DNA of 11,845 nt, taken from NCBI GenBank assembly GCA_036562265.1, contig DATCKS010000323.1:1-11845 (forward strand), in the 5' to 3' direction. Both the position numbers and the translations under genes were made by a program. This document shows, piece after piece, positions 5,391 through 11,845 of the stretch. A model generated the notes under the pieces. That model ran no database searches. It saw only the letters and a list, made by a program, of their open reading frames with translations, and was not told the DNA's origin. Source of the stretch: DASVDK01 sp036562265 [NCBI: Thermodesulfobacteriota bacterium] (GTDB lineage: Bacteria; DASVDK01). Every line of letters starts with the position of its first letter. Within the stretch, counting starts at the first letter, position 1.

Positions 5391-6878
5391 ATGTCATCCG
5401 CTCCTCGCGCCCGGATTCGCATCGCGGCGCTCATGCTTGCCGCGATGCTCTCGGCCCCGCTCGAGGCGTGGGCCGCCGAGGGGACGCAGGCCCCTGCGGA
5501 CCCGTCGGGCGCGAGGGCGCCCGCGCAGGCTGCCGGCCGCGGCTCGGTCCCGCCGGGCGGCGCCGTGCAGACCGTGCCGTCGTTCGTCTCGCTCGCCAAG
5601 GCGATCGAGAACTCGGTCGTGAACGTCCAGGTGCGGAGCAAGTCTCCCGAGGCGCGCCTGCGCCGGCAGGCGCCCCCCTTCCCGTTCGGTCCGGGTCCGG
5701 GCCCGTTCGGCGGCCCGAGGACGCCGCGGTCGCCGATCCCCCGCCAGGGGCTCGGCTCCGGCTTCATCGTGAGCGAGGACGGCTACATCCTCACGAACAA
5801 CCACGTCGTCGAGGACGCCGAGGAGGTGAAGGTCCGCCTCCGCGACGAGCGCGAGTTCACCGCGAGGATCGTCGGGCGCGACCCGAAGACCGACCTGGCG
5901 CTCATCAAGATCGACGTGCCGGACACGAAGCTGCCGGCGGTCACCTTCGGCGACTCGGACCAGCTCGAGGTGGGGGAGTGGGTGCTCGCCGTCGGCAACC
6001 CGTTCGGGCTCGACCACTCGGTGACGGCCGGCATCATCAGCGCCAAGGGCCGCGTGATCGGCGCCGGGCCGTACGACGAGTTCCTGCAGACCGACGCGTC
6101 GATCAACCCGGGCAACTCGGGCGGGCCGCTCGTCAACATGCGCGGCGAGGTCGTCGGGATCAGCACGGCGATCGTCGCGCAGGGGCAGGGGGTCGGCTTC
6201 GCCATCCCCATCAACGTCGCCAAGAGCCTCCTGCCGCAGCTCAGGGACAAGGGCTCGGTGTCGCGCGGCTGGCTCGGCATCGTGATCCAGCGCCTCACGC
6301 CGGAGCTGGCCCGGGGCTTCAACGTCCCCGAGGACCGGGGGGCTCTCGTCTCCGACGTCATGAAGGGGAGCCCCGCCGAGAAGGGCGGCCTCAAGCGGGG
6401 TGACGTGGTGGTGGCGTTCAACGGCGAGCCGATCAAGGAGGTTACCGACCTCACCCGCCGCGTCGCCGCCGCACCGATCGGCTCCGAGGCGAAGGTCACC
6501 GTGATCCGCGACGGGCAGCGCATCGAGCTGCCGATCACGCTCGGCGAAATGCCGAGCGAGACGCGGCAGGCAAGCGTCGAGGAGGAACCTTCGTCGCGGC
6601 TGCTCGGTATGGCGCTCCAGGAACTCACCCCCGAGCTCGCGCGCCAGCTCGAACTCGACGAGGAGTCGGGCGTCGTCGTCACCGACGTCGACCAGGACAG
6701 CCCGGCGGCCCGGGCCGGGATCCAGGAAGGGGACGTCATCCAGGAGGTGAACCGGCGCCGGGTGGCCACGGTCCAGGACGTCGAGGCCGCGATCTCGGCC
6801 GCCAAGGAGGCGCAGCCGGTCCTCGTCCTCGTCAAGCGCGACGACGGCGCCTTCTACCTCCCCATCGAGCGCCAGTAG
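5391..6878 (+). CDS. degP: DegP/HtrA-type periplasmic serine endoprotease (Do family) with two PDZ domains
   Basis: Envelope quality-control protease that degrades or holds misfolded exported proteins. Seen in 495 residues: a signal peptide with basic N-region, hydrophobic core and an A-W-A-A cleavage region (about 1-28); an Ala/Pro/Gly-rich spacer; a chymotrypsin-like domain with His138 (TNNHVVED), Asp168 (KTDLALIKI) and Ser243 (NPGNSGGPL), the complete triad; PDZ1 from about 290 (GWLGIVIQRLTPELA) to 375; PDZ2 from about 401 (LLGMALQELTPELARQL) to 495. The activation loop before the His is a low-complexity Pro/Gly/Phe stretch (around 88-112, including PFGPGPGPFGG) instead of the long Q-linker of E. 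coli DegP. Strong ribosome site GGAGGAAG precedes the ATG, with a TATAAT nearby. The two PDZ domains fit DegP/DegQ rather than DegS. Which paralog (MucD, DegP, DegQ) cannot be told. Followed after 4 bases by the phosphoesterase gene. Confidence 0.96.
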   Translation: MSSAPRARIRIAALMLAAMLSAPLEAWAAEGTQAPADPSGARAPAQAAGRGSVPPGGAVQTVPSFVSLAKAIENSVVNVQVRSKSPEARLRRQAPPFPFGPGPGPFGGPRTPRSPIPRQGLGSGFIVSEDGYILTNNHVVEDAEEVKVRLRDEREFTARIVGRDPKTDLALIKIDVPDTKLPAVTFGDSDQLEVGEWVLAVGNPFGLDHSVTAGIISAKGRVIGAGPYDEFLQTDASINPGNSGGPLVNMRGEVVGISTAIVAQGQGVGFAIPINVAKSLLPQLRDKGSVSRGWLGIVIQRLTPELARGFNVPEDRGALVSDVMKGSPAEKGGLKRGDVVVAFNGEPIKEVTDLTRRVAAAPIGSEAKVTVIRDGQRIELPITLGEMPSETRQASVEEEPSSRLLGMALQELTPELARQLELDEESGVVVTDVDQDSPAARAGIQEGDVIQEVNRRRVATVQDVEAAISAAKEAQPVLVLVKRDDGAFYLPIERQ

Positions 6879-6882
6879 GCGC

Positions 6883-7386
6883 GTGGCCGGCGCCGTGCGC
6901 ATCGGGCTCGTCGCCGATACGCACGGCGTCCTCCACCCCGGCGCCGAGGCCGCCCTGGCCGGCGTCGACCGGATCCTCCACGCCGGGGACGTCGGCGGCG
7001 CCGCGGTGCTCGACCGGCTCGCCCGCGTGGCCCCCGTCTGGGCGGTCCGCGGCAACGTCGACCCGCCCGGCAGCCTGCCGGACGAGCGGGTCGTCGAGGT
7101 CGCGGGCCGGCGCATCCTCCTGCTCCACGCCTTCCCCGGTCCCCGCGGCTACGAGACCGACCCGGCGCGCCTCGCGCCCGCCGTCCGCGCCCGCCTCGAG
7201 GCCGACCGGATCGACGTCGTGGTCTTCGGGCACAGCCACCGCGCCCTGGTCCGCCGCGACGGCGCGGTCCTCTTCGTGAACCCGGGGGGCGGCGGCCGCA
7301 AGCGCTTCACGCTGCCCCGGTCCGTGGCGACGCTCGACCTCTCGGGGCCTGTGCCGGACGCGGCGATCGTCTACCTGGATCGTTGA
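6883..7386 (+). CDS. YfcE/MJ0936-like metallophosphoesterase
   Basis: Small calcineurin-like phosphoesterase, a two-metal cytoplasmic enzyme; relatives hydrolyse phosphodiesters in vitro and their natural substrates are mostly unknown. Seen in 167 residues: the metal-ligand motif series in order, D-x-H in VADTHG (about 10-15), GD in HAGDVGG, GN in RGNVD, His in LLLHAFPG, and GHSH in FGHSHRA, then the family's terminal NPGG motif. Length is normal for the YfcE group. Start: GTG 6883, four bases after the protease stop and without a ribosome site, so coupled translation is likely; GTG 6895 is an alternative that would begin exactly at the first beta strand. A terminator follows at 7451-7484. 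Confidence 0.92.
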   Translation: MAGAVRIGLVADTHGVLHPGAEAALAGVDRILHAGDVGGAAVLDRLARVAPVWAVRGNVDPPGSLPDERVVEVAGRRILLLHAFPGPRGYETDPARLAPAVRARLEADRIDVVVFGHSHRALVRRDGAVLFVNPGGGGRKRFTLPRSVATLDLSGPVPDAAIVYLDR

Positions 7387-7450
7387 CCGGGTCCCCGTTC
7401 GGCTCGCGTCGCGGAGCGACTCCGGCGCCGCCACGACGGGCCACGCGGCT

Positions 7451-7484
7451 CGGGCCCGGCAACCCGGGCCCGAACGGGCCTTTT
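7451..7484 (+). terminator. Rho-independent terminator after the phosphoesterase gene
   Basis: CGGGCCCGG (7451-7459) pairs with CCGGGCCCG (7464-7472) around CAAC. An overlapping second hairpin, GGCCC-GAAC-GGGCC (7467-7480), ends directly in TTTT (7481-7484), the form expected for intrinsic termination. The two stems exclude each other. The T-run merges into the -35 of the next promoter. Confidence 0.65.
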
Positions 7485-7512
7485 GACAGTGATTCCGGCA
7501 ACACGCTAGGAT
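7483..7512 (+). promoter_or_regulatory. Sigma70-type promoter of the Rho_N/nitrilase/amidohydrolase operon
   Basis: Consensus TTGACA (7483-7488), an 18-base spacer and TAGGAT (7507-7512). The start of transcription should be near 7519, giving a leader of about 48 bases that carries the strong ribosome site TAAGGAGGA (7549-7557). It begins inside the T-run of the preceding terminator, so one transcription unit ends where the next begins. Confidence 0.75.
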
Positions 7513-7566
7513 GCCGCGCACGCGGCGGACGAGTCGCGCGAGCGTCTGTAAGGAGGATCGAGCCCA

Positions 7567-7869
7567 GTGACCGGGAAGGAGATCGAGAAGCTCCCCACGC
7601 CGAAGCTCAGGGAGGAGGCGCTCAAGATCGAGGGCCTCACCGGCGTGCACGGCATGAACAAGGAAGAGCTGATCAAGGTCCTCAAGCAGCACTACGGGAT
7701 CAAGGAGGAGGGGAAGAAGAAGTCGGCCTCGACCCGTGAGCTCAAGGCGAAGGTCCGCGAACTCAAGGCGAAGCGCGAGGAGGCCCGTCAGGCGGGCGAC
7801 CGCAAGCGGGTCGATATCCTCCGCCGCCGGGTGAAGCGCCTCAAGCGGCTCATGCGCCGCAGCGCCTGA
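7567..7869 (+). CDS. Small Rho_N (SAP-like) domain protein with basic coiled-coil tail
   Basis: Seen in 100 residues: an N-terminal segment (about 4-42) with the look of the Rho N-terminal helical domain, KLREEALKIEGLTGVHGMNK followed by EELIKVLKQHYG, that is, the L-x-x-x-A/L...G-x-x-x-M/L-x-K-x-E-L-I pattern; a Lys-rich linker (about 46-56); and a highly charged helix (about 57-100) with a repeated ELKAKxxELKAKR, ending in an Arg/Lys-rich stretch (RRRVKRLKRLMRR). The ATPase part of Rho is absent. Such a protein would be expected to bind nucleic acid in the cytoplasm; its role is not established. GTG start with the strong TAAGGAGGA site nine bases upstream. It is the first gene of the operon, 10 bases ahead of the nitrilase gene. 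The Rho_N assignment is by pattern, moderately sure. Confidence 0.8.
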   Translation: MTGKEIEKLPTPKLREEALKIEGLTGVHGMNKEELIKVLKQHYGIKEEGKKKSASTRELKAKVRELKAKREEARQAGDRKRVDILRRRVKRLKRLMRRSA

Positions 7870-7879
7870 CCCGACGCCG

Positions 7880-8716
7880 GTGCAGATCCGCGTCGCCGGA
7901 ATCCAGTTCGCCGTCGGACCCGACCCGCGCCAGAACCTCGACAAGGCGGTCCGGCTCCTCGCGCTGGCGGTGGAGAAGGGGGCGCGCCTGGTCGCGTTCC
8001 CCGAGCTGTCCATCTACCCCTGGTTCCCGCGCACCGTGGGGCCGGAGCCCTTCCTGCTCGCCGAGCCGGTTCACGGGCCGGCGGTCACGGCCATGCAGGA
8101 GGCGGCCCGGCGGGCCGAGGCGGTGGTGGTCTTCCCGTTCTTCGAGACGGCCGTCGAGGGGCAGGAGGTCGGCTACTACAACGCCGCCGCGGTGATCGAC
8201 GCCGACGGCCGCCTGGTCGGCGTCTACCGCAAGAACCACATCCCGCACATCCCGCCGCTCTACGAGGAGCGCCACTACTTCCGCCCGTCGGACGCCGGCT
8301 TCCCGGTCTTCGACACGGCCGTCGGCAAGCTCGGCGTGCAGATCTGCTGGGACAACTTCTATCCCGAAGGGGCGCGCATCCTCGGCCTCAAGGGGGCGCA
8401 GATCGTCGTCGCCCCCACGGCGGGCGCGACCTTCGCGGCCCACGCCAAGTGGGAGACCGCCATCGCGGCCAACGCCATCGCGAACGGCTACTACGTCCTG
8501 CGCGTCAACCGCGTCGGCGAGGACGGTCCGATGCGGTTCTACGGCCGCACGTTCTGCGTGAACCCGCACGGCGAGTTCGCGGCCGAGCCGGCCGGGGACA
8601 AGGACGGCGTGGTCCTCGTGAACCTCGACCTTCGGGCCGTCGACGCCGCGCGGGAGCAGTGGGCCTTCTTCCGCGACCGCCGCGCGGGGGAGGTCTACGG
8701 AGAACTCGTACGCTGA
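7880..8716 (+). CDS. Carbon-nitrogen hydrolase (nitrilase superfamily), N-carbamoylputrescine amidase/beta-ureidopropionase-like
   Basis: Cytoplasmic thiol amidohydrolase cleaving a non-peptide C-N bond of an amide or carbamoyl compound. Seen in 278 residues: the catalytic triad Glu42 ([11 protein letters not shown]), Lys118 (YRKNHIPH) and Cys156 ([12 protein letters not shown]), plus the second conserved Glu in LYEERHYF (129/130). The motif forms resemble the AguB/beta-ureidopropionase branches more than aliphatic nitrilases, but the substrate is open. GTG start 10 bases after the Rho_N-like gene and without a clear ribosome site, so translation probably depends on the upstream gene. The stop TGA (8714-8716) overlaps the CTG start of the next gene. 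Its partnership with an amidohydrolase suggests stepwise hydrolysis of a cyclic or amidated nitrogen compound (inference). Confidence 0.93.
   Translation: MQIRVAGIQFAVGPDPRQNLDKAVRLLALAVEKGARLVAFPELSIYPWFPRTVGPEPFLLAEPVHGPAVTAMQEAARRAEAVVVFPFFETAVEGQEVGYYNAAAVIDADGRLVGVYRKNHIPHIPPLYEERHYFRPSDAGFPVFDTAVGKLGVQICWDNFYPEGARILGLKGAQIVVAPTAGATFAAHAKWETAIAANAIANGYYVLRVNRVGEDGPMRFYGRTFCVNPHGEFAAEPAGDKDGVVLVNLDLRAVDAAREQWAFFRDRRAGEVYGELVR
8699..8715 (+). promoter_or_regulatory. Ribosome site plus CTG start of the amidohydrolase gene
   Basis: GGAGA (8699-8703) lies nine bases before CTG 8713, which overlaps the nitrilase stop as CTGA. No ATG, GTG or TTG is found at a suitable place: the next, GTG 8734, would remove the first beta strand (ILARWVVPV) that this fold needs. 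Use of CTG as start is rare but known in bacteria. Confidence 0.6.
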
Positions 8717-10095
8717 TCCTCGCCCGCTGGGTCGTGCCGGTCTCGGACGCGCCGATCGAGGCCGGCGCCGTCAGGGTCGTGGGGGAGCGGATCGCCGCCG
8801 TCGGTCCGCGGCGCCGGGCGCCGGGCGACGGCGGGCTCTGGGCCGAGCCGGGCGAGCCGATCGTCGACCTCGGCGACGCCGCGCTCCTGCCGGGCCTCGT
8901 CGACGCCCACGCGCACCTCGAGTGGGCGGCGCTCCGCACGCTCCTCGACGGCCAGCCGCTCGAGGCCTGGCCGCGCGTCTTCCCCCGCATCCGCGCCGCC
9001 TGGACTTCCCCCGAGGACTACATGGTCTCCGCCCGCCTCGGCGCCCTCGAGGCGATCGAGGCCGGCATCACGACGGTGGCCGACTCCGGGCCGACCGGCG
9101 CGGGGCTCGAGGCGATGCGCGAGGTCGGCCTCGGCGGCCGGGTCTACGCGGAGGTGATCGGACCCGACCCGGAGGCCTGGGAGACGCTGGCCGACGCCGT
9201 CGAGCGACAGGTCGAACGGCTCGAGGCGGCTGCCGGGACGACGGGCGGTCGCCTCGGCGTCGGCCTGGCGCCGCACGCCCTGCACACCGTCTCGACCCCG
9301 CTGCTCAGGTGGTGTCGCCGCTTCGCCGACGCGAGGGGGCTTGCGCTCTCGGTTCACCTCGCCGAGTCGGCGGCCGAGGTCCGCTTCCTCGAGGCGGGCG
9401 ACGGGCCGTGGGCCGATCTCTACGCGCGCGCCGGTGTGAGGGCGGTCTCGCCGCGCCGCTCCCCGGCGGCCGCCGCCGCGGAGGTTGGGCTCCTCGCACG
9501 CGGTACAATCCTTGCGCACTGCGTCCGGCTGGACGCCGCCGACATCGCGCGCGTCGGCGCGTCGGGCGCGGCCGTCGCCTGCTGCCCGCAGTCGAACGCG
9601 GCGCTCGGCGTGGGCGACGCGCCGGCGGCCGAGCTGCTCGCCGCGGGCGTCACCGTGGGGCTCGGCACGGACAGCGGCGCCTCGGTCGGCGCGAAGGACC
9701 TCTTTGCCGAGGCGCGCGCGCTGCGGGGCCTGCTCGGGCGCGCGGCCCGCGGCCCGGTCGTCGGCGCCCGGCCGCTCCTCGAGGCGATGACGCGCCAGGC
9801 GGCCCGGGCGCTCGGCCTCGAGTCGGAGATCGGCTCGATCGAGGTCGGCAAGCGGGCCGATCTCGTGGCCGTCGCGCTCGACCGGCCGCACCTGCGCGGG
9901 GCCGCCGACGTCGAGGCGGCGCTCGTCGGCTCGGCGGGCCGCGGCGACGTGACCTGGGTGATGACGGCGGGCGAGGTGAGGGTCGAGCGGGGGGTCGCTC
10001 GCATCCCCGGCCGCCAGGCCCTGCTCGAGGCGGCCGACCGGCTCGCGGAGCGGACGAGGGCGGCGCTGCCGGACACGCGAAGGAGGCGCTCGTGA
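8713..10095 (+). CDS. Amidohydrolase / cytosine-deaminase-like (ATZ/TRZ-SsnA group) metal-dependent hydrolase
   Basis: Zinc or iron TIM-barrel hydrolase or deaminase acting on a heterocyclic or guanidino/amide nitrogen compound. Seen in about 460 residues: N-terminal beta-sandwich strand (ILARWVVPV...GERIAAVG), metal ligands His66 and His68 in [10 protein letters not shown], His215 in SVHLAES, His269 in ILAHCVRL, Asp320 in LGTDSGAS, and the C-terminal sandwich segment ([17 protein letters not shown]). The HLAES and GTDS forms are those of the chlorohydrolase/8-oxoguanine or adenosylhomocysteine deaminase branch; no closer substrate call is justified. Start chosen at CTG 8713 (CTGA overlap with the nitrilase stop); the frame itself is open further upstream inside the nitrilase gene. 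The stop overlaps the start of the next gene as GTGA. All ligand residues are present, so it should be active. Confidence 0.9.
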   Translation: MILARWVVPVSDAPIEAGAVRVVGERIAAVGPRRRAPGDGGLWAEPGEPIVDLGDAALLPGLVDAHAHLEWAALRTLLDGQPLEAWPRVFPRIRAAWTSPEDYMVSARLGALEAIEAGITTVADSGPTGAGLEAMREVGLGGRVYAEVIGPDPEAWETLADAVERQVERLEAAAGTTGGRLGVGLAPHALHTVSTPLLRWCRRFADARGLALSVHLAESAAEVRFLEAGDGPWADLYARAGVRAVSPRRSPAAAAAEVGLLARGTILAHCVRLDAADIARVGASGAAVACCPQSNAALGVGDAPAAELLAAGVTVGLGTDSGASVGAKDLFAEARALRGLLGRAARGPVVGARPLLEAMTRQAARALGLESEIGSIEVGKRADLVAVALDRPHLRGAADVEAALVGSAGRGDVTWVMTAGEVRVERGVARIPGRQALLEAADRLAERTRAALPDTRRRRS

Positions 10096-11141
10096 ACGAC
10101 GCGGTCATCGATCTGCGCAGCGACACCGTCACCAAGCCGACGCCCGGGATGCGGCGCGCGATGGCCGAGGCGGAGGTCGGCGACGACGTCTTCGGCGACG
10201 ACCCGACGGTCAACCGCCTCCAGGCGAAGGTCGCCGAGATGCTCGGCAAGGCGGCGGCGATCTTCGTCCCCTCCGGCACGATGGCCAACCAGCTCGCCGT
10301 GCGCGCCTGGACCGAGCCAGGCGACGAGGCGATCATGGAGCGCAACTCCCACACCTTCAACTACGAGGGTGGCGGGGCGGCGGCGCTCTCGGGCGTGCAG
10401 GTCCTCCCGATCGAGGGCAAGCGCGGCGTCATCACCGCCGAGCAGGTCGAGGAGGCGATCCGCCCCGACGACCACCACTTCCCCCGCACGCGCCTGGTCT
10501 GCCTCGAAAACACCCACAATCGCGCCGGCGGCGCCGTCTACCCGCTCGCGGAGATCGAGCGGGTGGCGGCGGTGACGAGCCGGCACGGCCTCAAGCTCCA
10601 CATGGACGGCGCGCGGCTGTGGAACGCGGTCGTCGCCACCGGCATCTCGCCGGCGCAGTACGCGGCCCCCTTCGATTCGGTCTCGGTCTGCCTCTCCAAG
10701 GGGCTCGGCTGCCCGCTCGGCTCCCTCGTCGCCGGCCCGGTCGACTTCATCGAGCGGGTCCACCGCTACCGCAAGCAGTGGGGCGGCGGGATGCGGCAGG
10801 TCGGCGTCGTCGCCGCCGCCGGCCTCTACGCCCTCGAGCACCACCTCGACCGGCTCAAGGACGACCACGCCAACGCGAAGCTCCTCGCCCGCGGGCTCAA
10901 GGACGTCCCGGGCATCGGCATCCGCCTCGAGGACGTGGAGACCAACATGGTCTTCTTCGAGGTGCCGCGCGCGAAGGCCTCGGCCCAGGCGGTCGTCGCC
11001 GCCCTCAGGGAGCAGGGCGTCCTGATGACGGCCACCTCGCCCTCCCGCATCCGCTGCGTCACCCACCTCGGCGTGACGCAGGCCGACATCGAGCGAGCGG
11101 TCGGCATCGTCCAGCGGACGCTCAAGGGGCTCCTGAGCTAG
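10092..11141 (+). CDS. ltaE: Low-specificity L-threonine aldolase
   Basis: PLP enzyme of fold type I that splits threonine or allo-threonine into glycine and acetaldehyde; cytoplasmic. Seen in 349 residues: the N-terminal signature [44 protein letters not shown] (phosphate-binding region), the stacking His in [11 protein letters not shown], the PLP-ring Asp172 in [10 protein letters not shown], and the Schiff-base Lys203 in [12 protein letters not shown]. Normal length. GTG start overlaps the amidohydrolase stop (GTGA) and has a strong ribosome site AAGGAGG (10080-10086) five bases upstream, which fixes the start. Within the operon it would feed glycine or acetaldehyde into central metabolism; serine hydroxymethyltransferase-like or beta-hydroxy amino acid cleavage is also possible. 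Confidence 0.95.
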   Translation: MNDAVIDLRSDTVTKPTPGMRRAMAEAEVGDDVFGDDPTVNRLQAKVAEMLGKAAAIFVPSGTMANQLAVRAWTEPGDEAIMERNSHTFNYEGGGAAALSGVQVLPIEGKRGVITAEQVEEAIRPDDHHFPRTRLVCLENTHNRAGGAVYPLAEIERVAAVTSRHGLKLHMDGARLWNAVVATGISPAQYAAPFDSVSVCLSKGLGCPLGSLVAGPVDFIERVHRYRKQWGGGMRQVGVVAAAGLYALEHHLDRLKDDHANAKLLARGLKDVPGIGIRLEDVETNMVFFEVPRAKASAQAVVAALREQGVLMTATSPSRIRCVTHLGVTQADIERAVGIVQRTLKGLLS

Positions 11142-11150
11142 GGAGGGGCC

Positions 11151-11845
11151 TTGGCGCTCGACCTCGACCGTCTGCGGCGCGACGCCGAGGCGTTCCTGCG
11201 CGACGCCGCCACCGAGGAGTACGAGAACCTCGCCGGCAAGAAGGCCGACAGCCGCCTCGCCGAGGTCTACGCGCGGTACGCGCGCCTCGCCGAGCCCGAC
11301 ATCGTCGCCGACGTGGCGAGCCGGCGCGACACGGCGGGCGGCCCCCTGGCCGAGTTCCTGGTCGGCCTCTACGCCGGGCGCGCCACCGCCGCGGTGACCG
11401 ACCGGCTGCTCGCGGCCGAGGCCGCGGCGACGCTCGACCTGCCCGGCGAGCCGCTCACCTACCGCAACGCGGCCGTGGCGATCCGCAACGAGCCCGACCG
11501 GTCGAGGCGCGAGGCGATCGCCCGCGCGAAGGCGGCCGTCGACGCCCGCCTGGCGCCGATCCGGGCCGAGCTGTGGGGGCGCACCTACGAGGCGCTGGCC
11601 GAGCTGGGGCACGGCGACTACATCGCCATGTGCGCCGGCTTCTCGGGGATCGACTACCCGGCGCTCGCGAGCCGTCTCGAGACGTTCACGCGGGAGACGG
11701 ACGACGTCTACCGGGACCACCTCGCCTACTACCTCAAGAAGTGGGTCGGGCCGACGCCGGGCGGTCCCGCCTCGCACGACCTCGCGCGGCTCCTGCGCGC
11801 GCCGCAGCTCGACCGCCTCTTTCCCGCGGGGAGCCTCGTGACGGT
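11151..11845 (+). CDS. Possible M3-like metallopeptidase, N-terminal part, cut by window edge
   Basis: Open frame from TTG 11151 to the window end (231 codons), with GGGAGGGG just upstream and nine bases after the threonine aldolase stop, so it belongs to the same operon. The visible part is an alpha-helical, Ala/Arg/Glu-rich region: MALDLDRLRRDAEAFLRDAA, then YRNAAVAIRNEPDRSRREAI, an Ala-rich helix, LGHGDYIAMCAGFSGIDYPA, ETDDVYRDHLAYYLKKWVG and HDLARLLRAPQLDRLFPAG. The arrangement (helical N-terminal body, an xETDDxYRDxLxxYL segment, a DLARLLRAP segment) resembles the N-terminal half of large uncharacterised proteins related to M3/oligoendopeptidases. The HExxH zinc motif that would prove it must lie beyond the edge. 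Coding status is fairly sure from operon position and frame; function is weak. Confidence 0.6.
   Translation, partial: MALDLDRLRRDAEAFLRDAATEEYENLAGKKADSRLAEVYARYARLAEPDIVADVASRRDTAGGPLAEFLVGLYAGRATAAVTDRLLAAEAAATLDLPGEPLTYRNAAVAIRNEPDRSRREAIARAKAAVDARLAPIRAELWGRTYEALAELGHGDYIAMCAGFSGIDYPALASRLETFTRETDDVYRDHLAYYLKKWVGPTPGGPASHDLARLLRAPQLDRLFPAGSLVT

Noticed and set aside
5650-5745. GC-rich Pro/Gly-coding stretch in the protease as a repeat insertion
   Set aside because: Variable low-complexity linkers ahead of the catalytic His are normal for HtrA proteases, and the flanking domains are intact.
9504-9509. TACAAT, a good -10 hexamer inside the amidohydrolase gene
   Set aside because: No -35 at a proper distance and no gene start follows nearby; the bases are part of conserved coding sequence (RGTILAHC).
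9420-11777. A 785-codon open frame on the minus strand
   Set aside because: It is antisense to the amidohydrolase, threonine aldolase and last gene, all with recognisable motifs; its product is Arg/Gly/Asp/Val repetitive, as expected from the reverse of GC-rich coding DNA.
1-11845. Defence island, phage or transposon, CRISPR array, tRNA or rRNA genes
   Set aside because: No repeat-spacer pattern, transposase, integrase, terminal repeats or cloverleaf-like sequence was seen on reading both strands; a tRNAscan and self-dot-plot would settle it.

Overview
The window is bacterial chromosomal DNA of very high GC content (roughly 70% by eye), densely coding, with short intergenic gaps and strong G/C preference at third codon positions. 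I see no tRNA, rRNA, CRISPR array, insertion sequence or phage gene. The gene mix (EmrAB-type efflux, a stand-alone GrdB-like selenoprotein, a D-2-hydroxyacid dehydrogenase, a nitrilase next to an amidohydrolase, threonine aldolase) would fit a soil or sediment lineage such as Candidatus Rokubacteria/Methylomirabilota or a high-GC deltaproteobacterium. That placement is an inference from gene content only.

Left part (1-2415): a drug-efflux module. An EmrA/HlyD-type periplasmic adaptor and an EmrB/DHA2 permease (cut by the window edge) read leftward with a 4-base GTGA overlap. A MarR-family repressor is transcribed divergently. The AT-rich gap between them holds a good sigma70-type promoter for marR, a candidate promoter for emrA, and a SlyA/MarR-like operator that overlaps the -35 of marR. 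The predicted marR transcription start falls on its ATG, so the message may be leaderless.

Middle left (2394-4368): the most interesting locus. On the minus strand two open stretches lie in one frame, separated by a single TGA. Read through, they make one 265-residue protein of the glycine/sarcosine/betaine reductase selenoprotein B (GrdB-like) family, with the TGA exactly at the redox site (U-P-S-C). Directly after the TGA the mRNA can fold into a long hairpin with a G-starting apical loop 18 nt after the UGA, as expected for a bacterial SECIS element. I call it a selenoprotein gene, not a pseudogene. Thirty bases away a divergent gene of unknown function starts (3222-4046), followed by about 320 bases without a convincing gene.

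Middle right (4369-7386): a D-2-hydroxyacid dehydrogenase, an HtrA/DegP-type periplasmic serine protease with two PDZ domains, and a YfcE-like metallophosphoesterase, all on the plus strand and closely spaced. A GC-rich hairpin plus T-run ends this group.

Right part (7483-11845): a new promoter (TTGACA-18-TAGGAT) leads into a tight plus-strand operon: a small Rho_N-domain basic protein, a carbon-nitrogen hydrolase, an amidohydrolase that most likely starts at CTG within a CTGA overlap, a low-specificity threonine aldolase (GTGA overlap), and the N-terminal part of a possible metallopeptidase running off the window. The chemistry suggests salvage or breakdown of small nitrogen compounds and amino acids, but no specific pathway can be named.
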